Below are positions 21,779 through 34,755 of a stretch of 64,000 bases of DNA, piece by piece (position 1 is the stretch's first letter; each line of letters opens with the position of its first letter). Source of the stretch: Lunularia cruciata. Taxonomy: Eukaryota; Streptophyta; Marchantiopsida; Lunulariales; Lunulariaceae. The notes below the pieces were generated by a model. That model did not search any database. It was not told the origin of the DNA and saw only the letters and a list, made by a program, of their open reading frames with translations. The stretch spans positions 48,130,291 through 48,194,290 of the forward strand of contig OX419755.1 of assembly GCA_948567375.1 (NCBI GenBank). Direction: 5' to 3'. A program made the position numbers and the translations under genes.

Positions 21779-24700
21779 ACCACAAAACTTATGATTAATT
21801 TCTCGGACATGATGATCACACAGCACAGACGTCTTAGAACTAGTGGTAGCTTTCTTCCAAACACTGAGAGAGACTTGAGAGCAACGCCACGGACCCCATG
21901 CTTGAGAAGTAGTAAATTATGCAGACGGCCTTGTAAGCGTTACATGTGCAGACGAGAGTATTCGATTCAGGACAAAAAACATAATAGCTGTGATCTGGCT
22001 ATAAAGCTAGCTAGCGGGAGATCGGAAAGACCCGAGGTACTACGGCCTAAGTAAGTGATAGGAATAGGACGTCGTATACAGAGAAAGTTGACAAAGACCC
22101 ATCAGGCAGTAGGCGGAGAATGGTGTTCGAAGACAATTTGGTCCTATAATGCTAATTTGTATTTTACTTTTGGAGCTGTGAGTTGGAATTAGAGTTGAAG
22201 TTGAAGTTGAAGATACCTTGCTTTCTTCTTTCCCTGGTTTGAATCCAATCATACCCACCTGGAAGGATGGAGGAAAGAATTTTAAATCATCGGGTAGTCT
22301 GAGCAGCAGTGACAACTATGTAATCTTGAGAACTCGCTCGAACTCCTATCCAGAAGCCGTGGTAGTAGCAGTAACGTGGGTGGTCAAGCACTTCCTTTTG
22401 ACTTCCGTTGGAGAGAGGAGGAGAAGAAGATAAGCTCAGGAGGCGCGAAGCGCCACCCGAGAACAGCGTCACCCAAGAACAGTAGCTCTTCGAGAATCAA
22501 AATACAGTGGTGTCATGTAGCTGCTTGGGCCCTTGCTGTACTTCCAAAAGCTCAAGCACCAGAACTCCAACTCAACTGCAACACAGCTGCTGTCGGTAAG
22601 TCCACGACCGGGGAGGCCCACATCTAAGACAACGTGTTTACAGACGTCTTAAACCTCCAGATTTATCTTACTCTCTCTACAAGCCCAGGAGCTTTGCGAA
22701 AGAAAAATGAAAGGAAAAGGATTTCCCCTTGCGATGTCCGAGTAAATTTCATCCTCAAAACATCTGGGCCCTTGAGTTAACCGTGAGATTCGTTGAATTG
22801 ACTGAATGGTTCGCTGAATCTGAGTCTGAGTGTAATAATTTATATTCGAGCATGCATAGATGGAGAGGGTATAGCCCTTCGAAGAACTCAGCGAGCAAAC
22901 TGGTTCAGTGAAATTATTCTTCAAGGCAGAGGGAACTTAATTACTGTGCAGCCGTTCAGATTATTCCCTGGGTGTGACGAGGCTTATATTTGAATGAAAA
23001 AATCAGAGTAGAGTCAATGCAGCCATTAAGATAGTATCCCCTATGTCTGATAGAGGCTGAGTAGAATGATTTAAATTAGAGTAGGATTCATGCCCAAATG
23101 TAAAGGCCCTGAAGAAACTAATGTATATATCCTTCGGATGAGTGATAAGTCTATCTGGTATCAGAGAAATCTGTACACCCTTTGATCTATGCTAACAAGA
23201 GCTACTTCATCGAGCGAAAAAGATTCCTTTAATTCGAATCGAATGTCATTTGTTTGACTGCTGCTGTTCCTATTTCAAAATTCTTTGAAGTGCATCAATC
23301 TTTTTATCGTCTGCCTCGTGCCACTGAGTTTCAGGTTCAGGACGAGACTGACCTAGGAAAGGTCAGCTATGACAACACCAAAGAGCGCTGCTGCTGCCTG
23401 TCCATAACATTCCAACAAATAGCATATCGCAGTGTATCCAAACTACAGCCAAATCGAGACCATTACTGAACTGGGCCTCGCTCGTCTGTCGGAGGTGGGG
23501 GGAGGAGGGGGAGAGGAAGCACGCATGCACGCAGTATTCCCAACGGATAAATTTGCGAACTTTGCGCCGACCTCTCGATTTACCTCTCTCTAGCTGCTGC
23601 TTCTGCTGTCTTTTTCGGGCTTAAATTACCGCCTGCATAAGTTAGAGTATCAGAGCAATCGGCAACCTGGCAGTTGCGTCCTCCAAGGAGCCTCTTCAGG
23701 TACAACCCCACGTGGCAATCTCGACCAGTCCAAAAACTCCATCACGGGTTTAAATAAACATATCGCCCTCCCCTGCTGCTTCTAGATCGGCCCCCCACAT
23801 CTCCCTCTGTTGCCAATATTCCCTTGTTTGTTGCCAAGTTGCTGCACAAACTGTTAGGCGAATCTGTCACGAAATCGTCACCACCTCCGGGATGATCGCA
23901 TGCAGATCATGGCTCCTCTCCATCTTTGACCCCCTCCTTCTTCCTTCCTCATCCTTCCCTCACTCCTCCCTCCCCCATACTCCTCCTTTGACTAGGATGG
24001 ATGCCCTTTTTTCCATGTAGTATTGATTTGTCAAGTAGTAGTGGTAGTAGCAGTATTAGTTGTAGTAGAGCGAGAGTGAATGAACAGCTTCATCATGCCC
24101 ATGAAGATGTGGATATATAAGCCTTACAACCTCCCCACCATCGTACGGACACACAAAGATTTTTTTGTTTGTTACGAAGTACAACGGCTACAGACCTTAG
24201 CAGTGTCCACCAAGTACAAAGTACACATATCCTAACCCAATCGGGTTCTGCACTCTTGCGATAACTTACATCCTGGCCGGCACCGACGCTTCAGGCAGAA
24301 ATATAGAAAGAAAGAAAGGAAAATCCACCCTCATCAAGCCATTTCCAGATCCATTACATCAAGGAGGCTCTTACTACGATGGTTCCAGACCCAACCTCCA
24401 CGTCCACTTGCTCCTGGTTCCAAATGGATTCGAAGTGGTGCCGATTTGGGGAAGAGGGGGGAGAGGGACCAGACAGTTTAGTAAGTAGTGCCTGTTTATG
24501 GCCAGGCCGTTTGTCTCTCGTGATGGATACCAGAGAAATTTGGCTGATAACAGTGAAATAATGTCAAGTGGAGGAAACGAGACTTACTGATATCACTGCA
24601 GAAATCTCCATGTAGTCAGTCAGGGCAAGAAGTCGTAGTAGTCAGAGTCTTAGGATGAAGAAAATTGTTAGCTGATTAAATGCACAGTACAAGGAAAGAG

Positions 24701-25172
24701 TAGCCAGCTTGATCGACGGAGATACCAGAGAAATGCATGAAATCCACTAGCAGAGATGCATGGAAGCCACCCACCACCCACTTGCCTGCCTGCTTCCTGC
24801 CTGCTTGCCTCCGGACAAACATGCACGACCCGGATAGACCGCATTTCCTTCATTCTTATGTATTCTCTTTCCAATCCCAAAGCGTTGCTAACAAACAACT
24901 CTGCCATGTCCCTTGCCAAACTTTCGGACCTACGTTTCTCCAGCGTCACCACTCACTTTCCATGTTTCAGCTCATGACAAAGATTTGCTTCTCGTCATTC
25001 CTTCTCTGCAGCTCTTTCTCATTTTCACTTTCTCCAATAGCCAATTGTCAGACGGACCGACCGACCCCCAAAGGCTCTTGCATCACCAGATGCGTCTGCA
25101 CTGCGTTGCAGTTTGTGGCGAACTCACCAGCTTTGTCTCATGTATCCAAGATATTTCACTTCGCTCGAAAAA

Positions 25173-25772
25173 TCAAATTCTGTTGAGCATATACAATACC
25201 TCTCCTCTGAATTTTTCTAGTTTGTCACATATTTTACTACATCTAATCATATCAAAAGACAATCCCGAAATCCCGTTCTCTTCTGAATTGGTCAGGCGGA
25301 ACAATTCAGGCGGAAGAACAATTGTTCTTCTGTCTCGCTCAGGCATGCGCAAACGATGTTGTCCTTCGACATATTCCTCTGTTGGAGTGAATGATGAGTC
25401 ATTAATTTTTGCCGTTACCACTGGGAGTACACGAGTACAAATGCGCCACGAGTTATGTGGTCTGTAGGAGAGACTGCTCGGGATGGATCTTTGTCTGTCC
25501 ATCTTCGAGGATGAATCTTTGACAAGGACCCCGTACGATGCCCTCCCGCGACTGATTTCCGCGACACCAAGTACACTGATCGGATTAGATTGCCCTTCCA
25601 GAAAGCTTGATCCTGCCGAGAGAGAAGGGAAAAATGTTGTGGGGATTCCAAGAATAACTGACTGACTGACTGACTGACTGACTACGTAACAACAACACTC
25701 GTAGAGACCACGAGGCACGAGGTAAGATTCACCTGAAGCTGGGAGGGAGGCGGCAGCAGCAGCATCTAACAC
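25173..25772 (-). CDS. Unrecognised 199-codon ORF, doubtful
   Basis: The longest non-family ORF in the left half. Residues about 27-42 derive from the adjacent TGAC repeat (SQSVSQSV), which argues against a conserved protein. The C-terminal half is charged but shows no motif I know. No introns or neighbours support it. Confidence 0.15.
   Translation of the reverse strand: MLDAAAAASLPASGESYLVPRGLYECCCYVVSQSVSQSVILGIPTTFFPSLSAGSSFLEGQSNPISVLGVAEISRGRASYGVLVKDSSSKMDRQRSIPSSLSYRPHNSWRICTRVLPVVTAKINDSSFTPTEEYVEGQHRLRMPERDRRTIVLPPELFRLTNSEENGISGLSFDMIRCSKICDKLEKFRGEVLYMLNRI
25658..25683. repeat. (GACT)n microsatellite
   Basis: About six GACT units; a shorter GACT run recurs at about 25813-25830 and another at 21318-21333. 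Confidence 0.85.
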
Positions 25773-26513
25773 TGCTACCTGGGTTCCCTGATGTGGGTTT
25801 CCGAGAAGAAAACTGACTGATTGACTGACTGATCAATACTGCTTCGCTACGTAGCGCATAGAATTCCAGCTCGTTAAACTTTTGCTTTCATGCAGATAAG
25901 TATACAATAAGTGTGACAAGAATCTTCGAACCGCTCTCACTTCACTAGACAGGTTAAGTCTAAAGTTAAAGAGATCCTCACATGGGGCGCAATCCCGACA
26001 CCAATAGGTCAAAAACTGCTCGTGGGTCGCCGCCTTACTACCACGTACGATGGGAGGGAGACAAATATCGGGAAAGGAGCGGTCTGGACTTTGACAATTG
26101 TATCAGAATACCAATTTACACCAAGCCATCAACTCCGTAAAGATGGGGCTGCTTGACGACAGAAAACAACCATGATTGGTAACGTCTACGGAATAGAAGA
26201 ATGACCTCTAGACTCCACGGTATCTTTCCCAGTTGATTGCAAAGTATCAAAATGAAGCATTCAAGTCTCTAGCTCTGGGCCTCCTTAACGACAGAAAGCA
26301 TCCACGATTGGCAATGGCTCAGCGCAGAAACAGTAGGACGAAAGGATGTACTTCCTAGTTGACAATTTTGATGTCTAAACCTTCTCCGCACATGCACAGA
26401 GCACCAAATACCTCTTTATGACGAAAAAACATTATGTGCAAAGAAGATCCATATATACACAGGAGCACAAAAGCGAGATAAACAGAAACAATCGTATATT
26501 TCGAATGTAGTGC

Positions 26514-29500
26514 TCAAGATACAATCCGAGGGTAAAGTAGGCCGCAAACACCGATGAGGATACCCATCACGCTTATGCACATTCCCCCTATTAAAGCCCA
26601 GTCTACCCATGACCATCTTTCCTTCAAAATCTCCAGGGCCATGGAGCCCTTGCCTCCCTTGTAGTTTACTGCTCTTGCTTCTCTACGGCTTTGATACTCA
26701 TCGTCAACAGTCATGTACTCGCCGGTTAAGTTAACCCCTATTCTCTGACCCCTTTGAGATCTTCCCACCTTCCTGCTTCGAGAATTTGACAAGCCATGTC
26801 TTTCATTCCTAATATCCGTTGCCAAGATATTTATGCCCTTATTCACATATACCGGCCTAAGCCCAAGGGAAGTGACCAGAATAGCTTCAGGACCAGTCAC
26901 ATCCTCCTGTGCAAAACTTCCTTCTGATCCACCTAACAGAGAATTTGCTTCACGTCCACCAGTGCCATGAGCTGAACCTGAAGAGCAGCTTTTGTTAACA
27001 TTAGCTGAACCCTCGCCACAGGCGCCAGGCTGAGATCCGTTTACGGAACAACAGCTGCTGGCTAGATTTTCATTTCCCATGTGGTGTCCACGAACCGATT
27101 CTGAAGCGTCCCACCAGCTTGAATTACCTCCACTTTTGACTGCATCCTCAGAGAGAGGAAGGACGGGTTCACCCATCACAGACCATCTCCCAATAGACGT
27201 TATTGTCACATCAACGCTGCTGCCTAAGAGAACTTCTGAAGCTGGAAGTAAAACTTGTACGTATGACTTGGTGTGGCCAACCTGCACAATTGAGCAATGG
27301 ACTTAGTAGCCGTTCGCAGCACTCAGAACCATCGACCTAAATGCAGGAACTGTCTCTCAGCAGGTATATTGAGTGTATGAATATAGAACCCGTTCCTTTG
27401 AACACGGTTTTCACGATCAATTCTCAGCAAGCACATTATCCTTCAGTAAACCAAACAGAGTTGCAACTATTACTTGGATGATAGGCCCATCTTTCAGGCA
27501 AATGAGGACCCTTGGTGAGGGTTTGTGAGGGTTAATTCTCCAAGATTGCAGAAGAAAACCTTGCCTCTCATTAAACACTTGTCAACTGCTTAAAGGTCGA
27601 AGTAGTTCTCTTCCAAAACAACTGTTGGCAAGAATACCAACTACTACGGTAACAAACTTTACCTTGACACAATTTAGCGTAACAGTGTCAGAGTACGTCT
27701 CATGATTCCAGACTATTTTGTTTCTTATTTAGACGATTATTGTAAGACGGTTATATATCCTAAACTTGCGAAAGAGGTTATTCGGGCTCTAAGAACCATA
27801 CTTTCATGCCTACTTACTACTGGTAAAGTAATGCCTAGACTACATACCAGTCAGTCCGAATCCTTTGTAGGGATATGCACCCCCGCACAAAACTTATAAC
27901 GAGAAACTAGTCTAAAACAATGCATGATTCATTTTAATTTGACAACTAGGCCTTCTCTAAGTCACAGAAAAAGCTACGTGATCCGAGAGAGAGAGTAGCG
28001 TACAAGGTGGATTCCATCTGCAGCAACGTCGGTAACCCAGACTCTTTCCCTTCGCCCTTCCATACCCTCGTAGGGGTTAAACTTCTCAAAGACACTAGTC
28101 AGTTGCCGACTGCGCTTCTTCACCTCCGCTGTGGGTACTCGCTTCATCCTGGCTGCTGGTGTACCTGATTACACAAGGTCCAGAAAATTATGAATGCGGT
28201 GTGGTTCAGAGCGCACTACGACCCAGCCAAAACAACTTCACGCTTGTTCATTCTACCAGAGGAACAGTTATCAGCACTCTTTACAGACCTGGTCTTGGGT
28301 AGAACTGTGAAATATGAACCTGCGGCAATTTGTACTCTTCAATAAGTGCCACTGTCTGTTCAAAGTCCTCCGCAGTTTCTCCTGCATTACAAAACGTGAT
28401 ACTTTATCAGTTTCTTCCCCCGGTTGAATTCTGATAAAGCTGCTCCTACATCTCCGCTTCAAACGCAGAGGTGAGTACAACTGCTCACCGTAAGTTTGAC
28501 CCTGTCATGAAATGTGATGTATCTACTTCGGTCAGATTACAGTTCCATAGACCGAGAAAGTGGTGACGAAAGTAGAATTGTACACTCAGTAGTTACATTG
28601 CATAGAATACTACTCAGTAGATATATAGGTATACGAGAACAGAAGGCGTTCTGGGAACGTGTTATCCAGAACTCATGAAGTGCAAATGTTCGATAAACAA
28701 TATGTACATGATATGCAACGCAAGTAGTATTAAATCCCGAGGGTAGAATGCATGGAAGGTAAGCTACACGCAATGCTAGAATAGTATCAAATCCCTAAGT
28801 TAGAATGCATCGAAGGTAACCTGCAGCAATGGCATAATCGAAACAAACAAACATATTGGAAAACCGGCGTATATAGAGAAGAAACATCATCGAATGAAAG
28901 GCGAAGTAAATGTCACGTGGAAACCATTAGATAGCAACACGCATATTTGAGATGCAGCCTTCAAAGAAGCGGATACCGACCTCCCACATAAGTAGAGAAA
29001 TAAATACATCAGGAAGAAACGGGCAGCTGAAAAGGATGGAGATAAACTGTGGCAAGAGACAAGTAATAGTCTGTAAATATCGCGGGTCAAGGAAGAGCTG
29101 AGTCAGGAAACGAAAATCGGGGAAGGTGTATGAGACAGAGCACTAGAAGTAGAAATCGCTCAGAGAACAAGTGAAGACGAGCAAAGCATCTGAGGACTGG
29201 ATATCGATATATCACAGCAAGCGCTATGGACGCCTGAGTCCAGAGAAACCAAACAGCTGAGGGAAGCAGAAGACGGCCATAGTACTCAGTAGATATATGA
29301 GTAATGGGAGTAGTAGATACACTATGAAACACAATAAAATGGTCACCGACCTGGAAAACCACAGATGATATCGGTTGCGATATGAATCTCAGGGACCAAG
29401 CGAGTTAGAGTGTTGACGACTTGCCGGAACTCTGCGACCGTATACTCTCTTTTCATTGCCTGTAGATATTCATGTCGGGCAAGTAATCAAGATAAGATTC

Positions 29501-32500
29501 AGCTACGAAATCGACTATTCATCTTATGAAGCAAATACAACCTGTCTAAGACAGCTCGCAACCGCAATCTTGTCAATGAAAATATTGACGTCTGATGAGT
29601 ATGACCGGGGTAATGGTGTAGGTAGCTTCACTTTAGTGTATAAGCCGGAGCAAGTGAAACACTAGTTGGAGACATATGGTGATGGACCGAAACAGAACTG
29701 GACAGGAGCTAACCTCGCTACCGATTGAACAGGCTTGAGCTAGCCAAACGGACCTATGAGCCTATATATCGAGCCCAAGCCAAAGGTAAACTTCTATTCG
29801 AAGTAGGCTATCCCCAAGCTTCTCACAGCAACCTCCACTGAGCAAAACGGCCGGAAGTCTCTAAGGAGGTACGATCACAGGCAAGCACACGGAAAAACAG
29901 GGTAATTGAAGGGACACTCTTTGCGTTAAAACTGATCATTCGTGTGAAGGGCCATCGATGAGGTCAGAAGGACTGAGGCTACGGTAACAAAAAAATAGAG
30001 GAGATAACATACCCTCAAGACGGCATCGCTTCCAGCTTGGACTGGAATATGAATAAAAGAGTACATGCAAGGATGTCGCAAAGCTTCTGCTATTGCCTCC
30101 AAGTGCTCCAAGATGTAGGGTGGATTCGTCATTCCAATCCGCAGCATCGTACTTCTATCCTCTGGAAGCTCTGCTACAAGAGCTCGTAGTAGTGTTGGCA
30201 GGTCGGTTCCTATGTCACGGCCTGCGTACATAACGCCAGATCGTCACTGACTTATTCACAAAGTGCCAATTATCTAAGACATGGAATTGTAATTAAGTAG
30301 CAGCCGGGTCGACGTTGGTCTGGCGAACTGTGGACCAAGTATACGAGGGCATTGAGATTTCAGTGCTCAAACTTATCGGTGATTATATACAAAAGTGAAT
30401 ATACCTAGTATCATAAAAGTATGTGTTAAAGATGGCTGAAAGTATCGAGGCAAAATTTTACGTTCGTCAGGAAGAGGTTCTCGTCACAGTATGGTGAGCT
30501 GTATTATTCGTATGCTCTTCCAAGTAAAGTCTACTAGCATACATAACATCGGAGTATGATGCAACTCACATCCTGGTAAACAGAAAACTTCATTGGCTCC
30601 AACTTTTGGCCAGGTAGATGCTAATGCAACGACATTTTGTCTTGAACTATGATCATTTTTAAAAGTCAGTACAAAGACCCGTTCATGATTTAGATGTACT
30701 GGAAACATCCGACACATGGTGGAGAAGATAGCTCGAGGAACATGTACACTCATATTGCGTCATAGTGAAGAATATGAGGGGACCTCCTGGTCCCCTGATA
30801 TTCTTCTGGTATTACACCAAGATCATGCATGCTTAACAATTTAGAATGGGGAGCCTCTGAGTTTACCGTAAGCTCCTGTATCCTCACTACTGAGCCATAT
30901 CTCTCTCACTCCATCAGCTATAACCGACCGTACCCTGTCAACCTGTCACTCAGCAAGACATTCCACTTGGAGATTTAATATCGCAGCTTTCAGGCATCTC
31001 CTTTAGTGCAACTGAAATCATTGCCGATAATGATAGATCCTAAAGAAAGCCTTCCTCAGTTCCCAGTTCCATCAATTGCTGTTGCAAGTAATTGCATGTG
31101 AAAAGACAAATTTTCCAAGACAGGATAAAACTTTCTACCAGTTGAAGTGGACTTCAACGTTTGCCGAACTTACAAGTGCAGCTACAGTGTAGCTTCCAAG
31201 ATGCCCACGTGCATGCTTTGTCTTGCAGTAGGTGCAAGCCCCAAGACATCCCACGTTGATCGGAACTATCTCAACAAACTTGTTCTTTCTAACCTGTGGC
31301 AAAATACAACCCAGTATCAGATGAAACGTCCAGACATGAATTACAAAAGCAAAATAGATCTACAGTATTTACCGTACCCGCTTGTTAGATTTCTAAGGAT
31401 TAATCACTCTTGTAATTTTACGGGAGTTAAGAATCAGAACCAGATGGCCAACCCGTCAATCATTCTTAAACGGTGCAACTGTGGCATTGGACCAGCATAA
31501 TCACCTTCGGTAAGTCAAGAGCAGGCAGAGTTTTCCGCCTTAATAATCGGATTTCATGACCCTTCAGTGTCTCCTCCACTACCTCCACAACTCGATCTAT
31601 CTGTTGCACTCCAACAATGCTTACTCCGTCAAGATCCTTCAAGTTACTATTTCCTTGAGGAACGCAACCAGCTACCACCAGAGGCTTCTTCGCTTCCTTG
31701 CCCCTACGAATTATAGTCTCCATGGCTGACTGGCTTGGATTTTTCACAGTACATCTGCAAGTGTAGTGAGAGCATATTTTCTTTATGAAAGGAACCGGAA
31801 GAATACGCAAAGTTGGAAGAAACAATGTAAGATAGAGAAGCCAAGGGAGTCGAACGAGCAGTTCATACATATTTGAGAAATGGGAGCAGAAGCCGTTCGA
31901 AGAACAGGGAATCCAGAACTCACTAAGTATGGGACCGAGAACTGCATATGAATTACATAACCGTTTGCGATTCGAAATGAATTGAATCAAATGAAATGGA
32001 ATGTAAGTGAATCTAACACTACGAAGATAAGCAAAAATAAGGACGTAATTGATACATTTCATAAGTAGCAGCTGCAGAGAACTACTATACATCATGGAAC
32101 AAGAACCAAGACACAACAGATTAAGCATCTGACGCTGAAAGCAGGGGAGGACCACCAAACAGAGAAACAACGAACAAGCAGCAAAAGACAGAGCTTTAGT
32201 TGAGGATGGGTCGAGTGGAGCGAAGTGGGAGAGGAGAGGATGGAGTCTTGGGTGTGTCGGAGGGGAGAGCGTGTGAGGACTAAATAGTGTATATTGCAGC
32301 ATGCTCTATGAACACATGAGTGCAAAAAAGTCTGAGCACGAAGCAGTTTATATATATTTGAGGATTGGGAGCAGACGCAGTTCGAAGTCTATACATGTTG
32401 AGTAATGGAATAGAGAACGAGTAGTAAACAATCCAATTTCAGGCAGTCCATACATAAAATACAATTTTCTTTGATGCGCGCTCCTATACATGAGAAGCAT

Positions 32501-34755
32501 TTGCCCTTGCAAAAATAAGATGATCTCCAGACTTTCGATATCAGCTTTAGACAATCGGTCAGCTGACTTCATCTATCTTCATAGCACAGCATTCTACAGA
32601 AGAACTTTTCACAGATTTCAATATCTAAAAGGATAGCCTTGGTCCTCACTCGACAGCATAGGCGAGACTCTAGAGCGAGCTCGAGCGAATTAATTTGGTC
32701 CAAGGTCTACAGGAACCTTAAAAAGCTCCAACCATCCACCTAGGAGGTGACACAGGTCATTTCAATAATATTAACCTTCACGAAAGCTCATGCCTCAAGC
32801 TAATGTCCTTATGGACAATGTCACTACGTCAGTATGAGTTAACAAATAGAACTCACGTATTTATAAGCCACAGATCAGCTCCATCCGGCTCTTCGGTGAT
32901 GGAATAGCCATAGGAAGCAAGCTGGCCAGCCATGTACTCGCTGTCACTCTGCACGTAACAAAACCAGAGCTGTATCTCAGAATTTCACGATTGCGTGGTG
33001 TATTAGAGATACCGGACTTCTCTCATGCCATAGGTCCCTTGCATAATATAGACGTAGATAGCTAAAGACACTTTCATTAATGAGTATAAAACCCGTTACC
33101 AGAGAAGGACACTACACCAATAAGGTGGTGCTGTCGTAGCCTCTCGACTAAACCGTAGCATCTGGATGGGCGACGAGGAAGAGAAAGTGAAGAAAATCCT
33201 GCAAGGGATGAGGGATAAACTCCCTTGTAGAATGATTGCTGAACAAAGATGCTGCAAGCTCTAAGCTCTCAGGGATCTTCTCACTAAATCATCGTAAAAA
33301 CTCAAAATATATTACCAAACGGTGAAACGCCTTTGAAACCAGACTAGTGAAATGTGGGATTGACCCCGAACATAACCAAGATCTCTGAAGATAATGCAAT
33401 AGGTCCCAATAATCCGGGACATGCAAAGAACTGAAGCGAGCAATAGAGACTATACACATAAATGGTTCCTGTATTCCGATCACAGACCAGGGCACCGCTC
33501 GAGGTCCCTGAAGAGCAGTTTCTTGGTGCACAGCGTCTTTGCATGTGACCGAGTAATGAACGGTACTCCGACATTATCATCATGCGTGTTTTATGTGATG
33601 GTTCCCCATCGTATCAATCTTTCAAGAGAGTTGAACAGCGTGTGTCCAGATTTTGAAGTTCTAGCTTAGTTCCCACACCGATATCTCTTAACGCTTTTGT
33701 AAACGCAGTTTCGTCTTGGCAGTTTCAGGCCTCATGGACTCGGCTCTGCGCAATATCTCTTGGGATTTTCCAGAAAAGTTTTGCTTTCTTCACCACCATG
33801 TTATCAGACCATGTAATCCCCAAAGCCTTGAGTTAGAGACGAGAATCCGTTTCCGAGAGCTGCCTACGCCAATTCGTTTAGCAATGTCCTGTCATCCTAT
33901 TCTTCCTCCACTCTTTCCCCAGAGCTGTGATATGTTTGGTACTGATACCCAGTGCTCTGTACCTTTCCCCCTGTTAAAGATGGCATTTCTCATCTCCAGG
34001 GTCCGCCATTAAACATCTGCCCACAGTATTAGCTTTTCTTATACGTTCCCACCAACCACCTTTTCTTATATGTTCCCACCAAGCCAAGACCATTTCCACC
34101 ATACTTCTCTAGAACCCAACCCCGAGGTCTTCATTGTACATCCAAATTCAACTGCTGCCAAATGTTTCGGGAGTTACGTCCACAAACACTCGTCTATTAT
34201 CTGGAAGTTAAAGGAGAGACACTGTTCTTCACAATTGATGCTCGCCGTAGCCTTTTTGAGAGAAGAAGGAAATACATATGAATTTACCTGATTGTGAGAA
34301 CAACCAAAGGTCTTTAAATAGATAGTCTGCAAGGAAATTGAAGTAAAAGGAGTTAGAACTGACATCCTTCTGCAAAATAAGTTGCTGCAGGGGACGATCA
34401 AACTACTGAAAAATCTTCTTCCTTCTGAAAAGAACGGCCAATGACACCGGTTTTGGTGCGACTTCCATAAAAAATTCAAATAAACACAAATTGCCTCACG
34501 AAATTCTAAATATTACTAAATGGTGTAGCATCAAACCTGGCATCCTGGAATGAAGCTGCCTGATAACTCAGAAGAAGACAGACGCTCCGAGAATCTGACC
34601 ACAGAGGCCCTCTTCGTTGATATATTCTTACGTGACTTATACGAAACTGAAGAACGCAACTCCCTCGGAAAGCCAGCCTCCGACCCTTTCGCCATGTCCT
34701 CGATATCCTCCATCTCTCCTCCTCCTTGTGCCGCACTGTCCTCACTAGAACCCAT
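26514..34755 (-). CDS. CDKAL1: Threonylcarbamoyladenosine tRNA methylthiotransferase, CDKAL1 type, 11 exons
   Basis: Minus-strand exons: 34755-34537, 34326-34288 (39 nt), 32948-32857, 31754-31505, 31293-31174, 30942-30867, 30221-30013, 29459-29351, 28381-28289, 28164-28004 and 27281-26514. All have GT/AG borders and agree in phase, giving 711 residues. The enzyme converts t6A37 to ms2t6A37 in ANN-decoding tRNAs such as tRNA-Lys(UUU). The N-terminal MTTase domain carries its three 4Fe-4S cysteines: Cys82 (KTFGCSHNQ), Cys118 ([12 protein letters not shown]) and Cys147 (VAGCVPQG). The radical-SAM CxxxCxxC is Cys216/220/223 (GCLGACTYC). [11 protein letters not shown] and [16 protein letters not shown] are family blocks, and a TRAM domain follows ([12 protein letters not shown], about 457-498). 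A low-complexity linker then leads to a C-terminal membrane anchor (about 681-705) implying ER tail-anchoring. It is longer than the Arabidopsis orthologue (about 600 aa), mostly in the linker. Start: first Met of exon 1 in frame with a MEDIED block. Confidence 0.95.
28725..28835. repeat. Tandem duplication in a CDKAL1 intron
   Basis: A unit of about 57 bp containing AGAATGCATGGAAGGTAA occurs twice, at about 28728-28775 and 28785-28831, with several substitutions. The wider intron DNA (28540-29345) shares diverged words (CAGTAGATATAT, GTAATGGGAG, CCAGAACTCA) with the intron at 31790-32420, suggesting a dispersed intronic repeat. Confidence 0.55.

Larger units (their letters stand above)
16302..26513. 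other. Ten-kilobase interval with no recognised gene
   Basis: Read on both strands, this stretch gives only short ORFs without family signatures. The longest (minus, 25772-25173, 199 codons) is partly built from a GACT microsatellite. It contains several microsatellites, an AT-rich island at 17930-18480, a diverged direct repeat at 18565-18915, a perfect 16-bp hairpin at 21738-21778, and a diverged duplicated segment near 26130-26330. Composition is gene-like with frequent CpG. Unrecognised lncRNA or fast-evolving genes are possible. Confidence 0.5.

Noticed and set aside
24737-25186. 149- and 184-codon overlapping plus-strand ORFs at 24737-25467
   Set aside because: They overlap each other and a minus-strand ORF in low-complexity, pyrimidine-rich DNA; no motif is recognisable.
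31466-32302. Single 278-codon minus-strand ORF
   Set aside because: Only the part up to 31754 is coding (CDKAL1 exon 4). Upstream it is intron read-through before a clear acceptor at 31755.
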